The translations under genes were made by a program, and so were the position numbers. A stretch of 64,000 nucleotides of DNA, from positions 1 to 64,000 of the forward strand of contig BCKC01000013.1 in assembly GCA_001600455.1 (NCBI GenBank), written 5' to 3'. Of the stretch, positions 57,709-64,000 are shown piece after piece. This stretch comes from Endocalyx cinctus. Its lineage: Eukaryota > Ascomycota > Sordariomycetes > Amphisphaeriales > Apiosporaceae. Every line of letters starts with the position of its first letter. Position 1 is the stretch's first letter. The notes under the pieces were generated by a model. It saw nothing but the letters and a program-made list of their open reading frames with translations. It did not search any database and was not told where the DNA came from.

Positions 57709-59804
57709 GGTGCCCGTATGGTAATACGCGAAGTAAGATAATTTATTTTATTCTTTTGAAGGGCCTGTTGAGGATTTCATAGTGGTATTTATTCGAGGGA
57801 AAAGGTGGAGATCACCAACAACTCCCTTAAAATTGCATGGAAATTGCGTAGGGGCATCTATGCAATCACATAAACTCAGATAGTTGGGGGCCGAACTTTT
57901 GGATCCGGAAGAGCAGCGCCCCAATATCACTCCGCCAGTGATATAAAAGATCACTGGTACCAAGATACTTAATACTTCTATGTAAGGGCGGTGCCCTGAT
58001 ACCACTCTGCTAATAATCTCTTAATTTCATGCAGGTTGGTAAAACTCAGTTTAAAGGTTGTTGGAAGGTAGTTGTCGGATGATAGGTGTTGCCAACTACC
58101 ACACCATATATATAAGCAAAACCTAGCTAGCCGGATGTGTTGCATCCTCCATAACCTTTTCAGAATCAATCAATCATCAAGAATCAACATAATGCCCACA
58201 GTTGTGGTAAAAAATAGTTATGTTTACTTAATTTACTTAATCAGGCTTTGTGGGCAGCTTTATGCTTATCCCACACTCTAAAATTAGGCAACATCTCACA
58301 TGGAGATGTATCGAAGGATTAATATTATATCATCGGCCGACTTGGGCGCCGTGGGCGCCGTGGCTGTGAAGCTGGAGTGTTATGGTTCGTTGGACGATTT
58401 ATTGGCAAGATAAGATATAATAGGTTGAGATTCAATTCAAATTTCGGAGATTGATTAAGAACGCTACGTTCTTGGTGCCAACGTGCATGCACATGGTTCT
58501 AATATCAGAGTTGAACTTGGTACAGGTGTGAATCCTTTGGGCCCCTTTAACCCGGGTCAACGTTCGGTGAGTTGATATTGACTATCCTCTTAGCTAGATG
58601 GACAAAGAGCCAGTCGTGGTATACATCGTTCGTTACACTATAAAAATCGCCAGATGAAGCTCTCAATCTTTTTTTCTTTCCTTTTTTATTATCCTCCAGA
58701 CATAATCTGCTTAACCAGACAATTGAACACTTTCACTCAGCCACTCATTCACTCTCAAAACATCTTCAACTTCACCACGAAGATTATCGCCATCTTCATT
58801 AGTCTTCTTGTCGCCGGACCTCACGCTGCTGGCTGCGGAGGGAGATCCCAAAGACTTTATCTGGGGGACTAGGTTAAGCGGTTGGCGTTTAGATGAAGAT
58901 GGTACTCATAGTAAAACCTTATACGAGTGTGGTTTCGAGGCCGGTCTATCGTCCTCTCCGAAGCTTTCCTATCATTCCCACGAAACGAAAATGCTGGGGA
59001 GACGTAATGGAATTTCCTCTCCCCAAAAGTTGGTCTAAGCACACTGATTAACAAAACTTCAACCCGTACCAGTATATTGGAGAAGCATCACTTAGAAAAC
59101 ACGTCTCGGATCTTTGTCCATAACGACGAAAATTGTCTATACTACGGAGCTTGTTCGTCAAATAAAACGGTCATTCCGTTTTATTACGGTGTTTTCATTA
59201 TAATATATTGAAAGTTATGCAAATTTATTCATATTTCATTTGAAAAAAACAATGGGCCCAGCTCTGGCTAAAAGCGGCATGGCTCAGGTTTACTGTCTTT
59301 ACTTCTATCCTTGGAATTATGCCTCAGCACCGCAACTTCTTGGTTTTACGGTGTGATAACCGTCTTTTCTAGGTACTCTATTATCGATGAGTCAGGATTC
59401 ACGGCATGATGGGCTAGATGGTGCGGCTGTAAGCCAATTTTGGAAAAGAAATCTAGCTCAAACAACCATTTGCCGTTTATTCTGGACCTTATACGTTGGC
59501 TTTATTGACGGTCAACAGGCAGAGTCGACTGCAGCAGTCCATGATAATAAAATTTCTTGATTAGCTCATTATAAGTCTGCATAGGTTTTAGTAAGGCCAT
59601 TAGCACCATTCATCTTACCGAAAGGGCCTTTTGGGAATTGACGAGGCGACCAGTTAAAATCTCTAGACTAGCTTTCGGTCATCTTATTGGTCCTACGAGC
59701 GAATTGGAAAAAGCAAGTACATATTTCTTCTGGATCAGACTAGGTAGACCAATGCTTCGCCAGTTAAGCGGGGGTTATAGAAATTCTCTAGAATTGCTGC
59801 GGTT
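57709..59804. other. 2.1-kb region without a supported gene
   Basis: A short frame at 58654-58869 starts with a hydrophobic stretch, and an overlapping frame continues to 59038, but I cannot assign either. It could include old gene fragments. No repeat array is visible. Confidence 0.4.
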
Positions 59805-61120
59805 ATGAGACCAGACTGGCCGATAAAAAAGGAAATCGATGTTGAGGATATTCCATGCCTCCATTGGTTGTTTCATATTGAAGAGCATGAAGCAGAGGAA
59901 ATTGCCATGAGGTTTATTCACTGTGGCTCCAGCATAAGTAGTCGCATCAACGCGAAAAGCAGAAACGTCAGCCCAACACCACCAGTTATCGAGACGGAAT
60001 ACTGGTCATTCTATTGGCCCCGTGGTACTCCTCTGCACTGGGCCGTTCATGTTGGTTCTTGCCACGCAGCCCCTATTTTGCTTGCTCATGGCGCCGATAT
60101 CGACGAAGAAGATATCCATCACAAAACGATCAGGGGCTCACATTACTAAGCTTATCAATGTACCAAATAGTCTTATTTTTTGCTTAACGCAGGAGAAGAT
60201 CTGAACAAGCAATCCAAAAAGGGGATAACCGCGCGTTAAGTCAAGTGAGCTCTTGGCAAACTGGGTGTTTCGTGGACTGTGGAATATCGCTTTGGCCAAA
60301 CACGTTGGTCAAAACACAAAATATACAAGTGTACTGCAACGTTCAAAAGGTATGGTGAACTTCTTGACAGAAACGGAGCATAAACACTACAGATCCAGAT
60401 GATTTTGACGTGAAGTGTTTAAAGGACGCAGCACAATCAGGTCACTGGACTAGTATTACTTCAGATGAGGAATTGCGCAACAGTGGAGGACCTGACACTT
60501 CAAAAACTGTGGTATAAACCCCGCTTCCGGAAGCTAGCCCTAATCTCAATATAAATGCAACTGGGCAAAATGGGTGGCCTCCACTTCCTATTATTCTATA
60601 AAACACCTGCTAAGGAGGGGGCGAGGTTATTGCCCTAGTTCCCCGTTTCATACAACTAGGAGCGAAAGTCGAATTTCGTAATACCGAGAATAGGAATCTA
60701 ACCTGGTGGCTCATCGATAATTACAATATTCCCGATGTTCAATATCTTGATCTTATGAAGCAGCGCGTGGATGGTAAGAGCACGACAGCCTAAAGAGATA
60801 TTCTAAACAACTCGGTATATTTGAAGATAAGTACAATGGAATTAATGAACCTAGTAGGGAATGCGCGTATAGAATGTGTAGAGTACGTTCTCGGTCTGAA
60901 GATAAACCTCGATGCAAAGATGAAAAGAATCCAACAGCTCTTGATTACTGTCTATGGCGTGGAGACCATGCAGGTCATCGTCTATTACGAAACTGTGAAA
61001 GACACTGAATCGAATAGCAGACTCATCTGGGCTCTCCTACATTTCGTTAAGGGTATCCATGACCGGACATCGAGTCGTTGGGCAAAAGGGGGTTGCCCAT
61101 ACCGTATCCATCGAGAGTAA
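59805..61120 (+). pseudogene. Decayed ankyrin-repeat gene
   Basis: Starting frame 59805-60149 has LHWLFHIEEHEAEEIAMRFI and GTPLHWAVHVGSCHAAPI followed by LLAHGADID, matching fungal ankyrin proteins (often C-terminal to a kinase domain). Further pieces occur in other frames: about 60630-60795 (VIALVPRFIQLGAKVEFRN) and 60848-60910 (NARIECVEYVLGLKINLDAK) continuing after a frameshift as KNPTALDYCLWRGDHAGHR. Stops and frame changes separate the pieces. The gene is a relic. Confidence 0.65.
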
Positions 61121-61397
61121 GAATGTCGATACTCCCGTGCGTAACGATTCATCGATTCATGTTAAACAGGTTTAGTTTTCTGGTGTCCAATATATGCGCA
61201 GCTATCAATACTCTTATACAAAATATTCCACTTGGGTAGGGCGGCTGCTTCCAATGGGTGAGAAAGAAACCTGTAGCCGAGTAAGCCGTACTTGGCACGC
61301 GGCAGCTTTACCAACCTTTTCAAGCTTATTCTAGACATCATTTTTAGATTCCCAACTTCTTTAAATTTATCCTCTACTCTAATTTAAATAGGAATAT

Positions 61398-61557
61398 TGT
61401 GCCAGAAGCAGCCCGGGTGGTATCGGGCCGGTGACCCGTACAAGGGGGAAGGTGTCTGTCAGGGTGTCTGGGGCGTCCGGGAAAACGGTGTATCCTCTAT
61501 AAAAAGTATACTGTTTTCGGCTCCGTTTCCTTAGATATCGTCGGGCTCACCACTACA
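61398..61557 (+). mobile_element. Probable LTR of a retroelement (5' LTR with primer-binding site)
   Basis: A 160-bp segment starts TGTGCCAGAAG, contains TCTATAAAAAG at about 61495-61505 as a promoter TATA, and ends CACTACA. Two bases later TGGCGAGCATC begins, as expected for a tRNA primer-binding site in a gypsy-type element. No reverse transcriptase is seen downstream, so it is a truncated copy. Boundaries are inferred from TG..CA and the TGG step. Confidence 0.4.
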
Positions 61558-62174
61558 ATTGGCGAGCATCAGCGAATTCGAACCCAACTCTGAGACACGG
61601 CACGGGTATACACCAGCACTTTGAACGTCCGGGGCCACGCTTCTTTCCGCTTTTACCAAAGAACACGACCTACAACAGTATACGCCGCCGGCTTAGGGTT
61701 ACCGGAAATCGGTCTGGAACGGCCGCCGAAATATTGGATGGACAAGTTGGGACGCCAAACTTAGGGAAAGAGTCCAGTCGAGTGACCGCTACGGGTTACC
61801 GTGCCGCGTTTATTAAAACACTCTCAAAAGATCAACTCAGCAAACCAAATGGGCACGAGATACGCGAAGGTGGTAAGGAGATGTTAATGATAATGAGCAG
61901 ACGGCTCTAGCTCTGGCGTTTCAAACTAATGCCATAGAGGAAACCACTTGTGGAATGTCGATATAGGTAGCGAATTTTAAAAGTGGCAAGTTGGTATATA
62001 GTGAGATATGATCTTTTGTCTATCGTGAAAATAATTTAGTTGCATTTCTATCTAAGAGGAAGAAGAGAGATAGGTAGTACATCATTATATTGGGCATCGC
62101 ATATTTAATAAACCTCTTATAAAACCTCAAAATCTAATCCGTCTTATGCAAGTCCAACCTAATTACCTATCTAT
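61558..62174. other. Internal retroelement-like DNA and intergenic spacer
   Basis: The GC-rich part to about 61800 looks like retroelement leader sequence without coding potential; the remainder is the AT-rich 3' side of the MFS gene. Confidence 0.4.
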
Positions 62175-64000
62175 CTATCTCCTCCTCCCACCGACCCACC
62201 ACCGACCCAAATCCACGCCGAGGCTAACCACGAACAAGACGGCGTTGAATCCAGCCATCATGTAGAACGGGGCACCGGTATCGACCGCGTCGAATAAATA
62301 CCCGCCCAATTTCGTCAGTAGCAAAATAGCCGCGCCTCCGTACCAAGAGTAAACGCCGGCTATGGAGCCTTTAAGCTGAACGCGGGAGATCATACGGTTC
62401 GTATTCCGAACACGTCTTTGCTTCCTGGCCGTCGACCTGCTTCCGTCCTCAACACCGTCATCATCGCGGTCAAGCAAAGGTCTAGTCTCTCCTTCTTCTT
62501 CGGCCTCCTCTTCCTCCTCCCCACCATCTTCCTCGTCCGCGGAAGGGAAAGGGCAAGCGACCAGCTTGTCCGTCTTCAGCACGCCCCTGCCCAACGACCC
62601 CAAACTCCACACGATGGCGCCTATCTGGCTGATTCCCATCAAGGCCGCCACGGCGAAGACCACCCCGCTCCCGCCTCTACCGTCGACGTCCTTAAACTCG
62701 GGGCTCGTCAGCCTCGGGAAAGCCGCGTAGCCGGCGACGCCGAAGGCGGTAGCGACGAGGATGCCGGGGTTCAGGCTCAGGGGCCTCTTCCCGGGCGCGA
62801 GCCGTATCTTCAGCCGCCGACTTCCGACCCAGCCGAAAATCGGGGCGGCCAGGAGGGCGCACGTCTGGGCCATGCCCGTGAGGGTCGAGGCCAGCACGTA
62901 CGCGGCCCGGCACTCTTTCTTGAGCTCCGGGGAGGGGTCGGTAGGCGATCCCGTGCAAAAGCCGTGGTTGATGTAGTAGGCGTTGACGTAGAGCGGGACG
63001 AACAAGGAGATGGCCACGGTGCTGGCGCGCGCGACGAAGCCGCCCAGGTAGCCTAGCGCTATGTGCGGGTCCGTCACGCCTAAGCGGAGGGAGGAGAAGA
63101 GGAGGTGGTGATACGGAAGGGGTTTGCGCGGCTTAGAAAATGGAACGTCGTTAAAATGCCCGTTAGAAGTGCCGGTAGGAGTGGCCTGTCCTTGTGGGTT
63201 TGTGACAGCGGTGTTCTGAGGAGAAATAAGGTCCGAATCATCCCACGAGTCCCGAGAAGTTGTGTTTTGGTGCTCGTTCATGCCTAGTAACATACTCCAT
63301 CCTTTTCCTTCTTCCCCTTTCAACCCACGTAGGCCGAAAAAGACAAAGATCGAAATGCAAAACGCGACGGCGCCCACGACGTAAAAGCTCTTGGTGATGG
63401 CCTGAGCTGGCGTGACACCCTCTTCCTTAGAAAACTGCGCCGGCAGCGGAAGAAACAAGATCAGCGCGACGAGCGCACCGCACCCCGTAAATAGGCCAAC
63501 GTACCCCGCGAGCGCCGCGGGTTTCTTCCCCTTACCACTACCCCTCGACGTGCTATCATCGTCGTCGCTGTTATAATCACCATCGGCTTCGTTGTCGGAG
63601 ACGTAGCCGTCATCTTCATTCGGTTGATCCGATTGGTTGCGGGTGAAGTTTTCGGGCGTGATAGTCGCATCGCTCTCCAGGCTGGTAGCTATGCTAGGGC
63701 GTTGGCCATGACTCCTCGTATCGCTCTCCGAACCATCTCCCATCGTATTATCCCCCTCTTCCGCGCCATCCGCGTCCGGTATCTCCCCCGGCGTGCGATC
63801 CTCCTTTTCCACATCGTCGTCAGTTAGGACGGGTAAAACGGCCGTGACCATGGTCGCGGCGGCGGTAGCACCGAGGGCGAACAGGATGCGGAGGAAGATC
63901 AGGTCCGGGTAGACCTGCTTGGCCTGGACGAAGCAGAACAGGCCTAGGCCGATGATGGCGTATCCTAGAACGGCGACCCATCGCACGCCCAAGCGGTCGC
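62175..64000 (-). CDS. MFS transporter, 5' end beyond the window
   Basis: An open frame of 607 codons runs from the right edge (DRLGVRWVAVLGY) to the stop at 62175 without an intron. It lacks its start, since the frame is open to position 64000. DRLGVR is the loop motif between segments 2 and 3 of the major facilitator fold. Segments follow (GYAIIGLGLFCFVQA, ILFALGATAAATMVTAVLP), a very long acidic/Ser loop, then GYVGLFTGCGALVALILFL, LGYLGGFVARASTVAISLFVPLYV and others to the C terminus. The layout resembles the yeast YCR023C-type family, whose substrate is unknown. Confidence 0.85.
   Translation of the reverse strand, partial: DRLGVRWVAVLGYAIIGLGLFCFVQAKQVYPDLIFLRILFALGATAAATMVTAVLPVLTDDDVEKEDRTPGEIPDADGAEEGDNTMGDGSESDTRSHGQRPSIATSLESDATITPENFTRNQSDQPNEDDGYVSDNEADGDYNSDDDDSTSRGSGKGKKPAALAGYVGLFTGCGALVALILFLPLPAQFSKEEGVTPAQAITKSFYVVGAVAFCISIFVFFGLRGLKGEEGKGWSMLLGMNEHQNTTSRDSWDDSDLISPQNTAVTNPQGQATPTGTSNGHFNDVPFSKPRKPLPYHHLLFSSLRLGVTDPHIALGYLGGFVARASTVAISLFVPLYVNAYYINHGFCTGSPTDPSPELKKECRAAYVLASTLTGMAQTCALLAAPIFGWVGSRRLKIRLAPGKRPLSLNPGILVATAFGVAGYAAFPRLTSPEFKDVDGRGGSGVVFAVAALMGISQIGAIVWSLGSLGRGVLKTDKLVACPFPSADEEDGGEEEEEAEEEGETRPLLDRDDDGVEDGSRSTARKQRRVRNTNRMISRVQLKGSIAGVYSWYGGAAILLLTKLGGYLFDAVDTGAPFYMMAGFNAVLFVVSLGVDLGRWWVGGRRR

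Noticed and set aside
58654..59038. Possible small secreted or toxin-like protein
   Set aside because: A hydrophobic start is present, but the following frame breaks and no catalytic motif could be recognised, so no call is made.
61558..61595. tRNA-like T-loop (TTCGAA context) suggesting a tRNA gene
   Set aside because: The flanking stems do not pair and no matching acceptor stem is found; a primer-binding site at an LTR edge fits better.
62418..63056. Plus-strand frame of 212 codons
   Set aside because: It is antisense to the MFS transporter, which has membrane segments and the DRLGVR loop.
1..64000. CRISPR arrays or bacterial operons
   Set aside because: The window is eukaryotic (telomere, spliceosomal introns); no direct-repeat and spacer arrays are present.

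Overview
This window is the left end of a filamentous ascomycete chromosome. It opens with about 16 copies of the CCCTAA telomere repeat (C-strand at position 1, so position 1 is close to the physical end). The genes have short introns (about 43-146 nt) with GT..AG borders and CTAAC/CTAAT-like branch sites. Gene types are typical of Pezizomycotina: Zn2Cys6 regulators, a rhodopsin-like integral membrane protein, PEX8 and the PFS2 polyadenylation factor. Sordariomycetes is my best guess from family resemblance only. All splice models below were built by eye and checked for phase, and each reported multi-exon gene closes in frame. Family names come from recognised motifs, not from a search.

Telomere-proximal zone (1-18.9 kb). 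Three loci related to the Tse2-type ADP-ribosyltransferase toxin fold lie in the first 3.3 kb, all transcribed toward the telomere: copy A (511-1219), copy B (1523-2252) and a 5'-broken copy C (2792-3300). All three keep an 87-nt exon. Next come an orphan single-pass membrane protein, an L-rhamnose-1-dehydrogenase-like SDR, a decayed Zn2Cys6 regulator whose three in-frame stops all sit at likely Trp codons (a RIP-like signature), an aldo-keto reductase with a mitochondrial-type leader, a secreted HExxHxxGxxD zincin-like protein, a tubby/scramblase-like protein with a long Gly-rich tail, and a frameshifted relic. Intergenic spaces are long and hold a 32-nt poly-G tract and possible retroelement remnants.

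Conserved core (18.9-55.4 kb). This part is dense in housekeeping genes: a thiamine-pyrophosphokinase-related Nudix protein, a Upc2-like Zn2Cys6 regulator, a DENN-like LCHN/Anr2 protein, an OBAP-family protein, a tetraspan protein, SEC63 (ER translocation), STE14 (CaaX methylation), a maltose-acetyltransferase-like enzyme, a TMEM170-like protein, PEX8 (peroxisomal import, ends in SKL), a ZRT3-like zinc transporter, a rhodopsin-like membrane protein, NUC1 (mitochondrial nuclease) and PFS2. They do not form a single pathway. A 4.8-kb space (28.9-33.7 kb) and a 2.7-kb space (45.8-48.5 kb) hold no gene I can support. Clusters of TACCTAGGTA-like sequence recur between genes.

Distal part (55.4-64 kb). 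An orphan class II O-methyltransferase with six exons is followed by a decayed ankyrin-repeat gene, a likely LTR retroelement fragment, and the 3' part of an MFS transporter that runs off the right edge.
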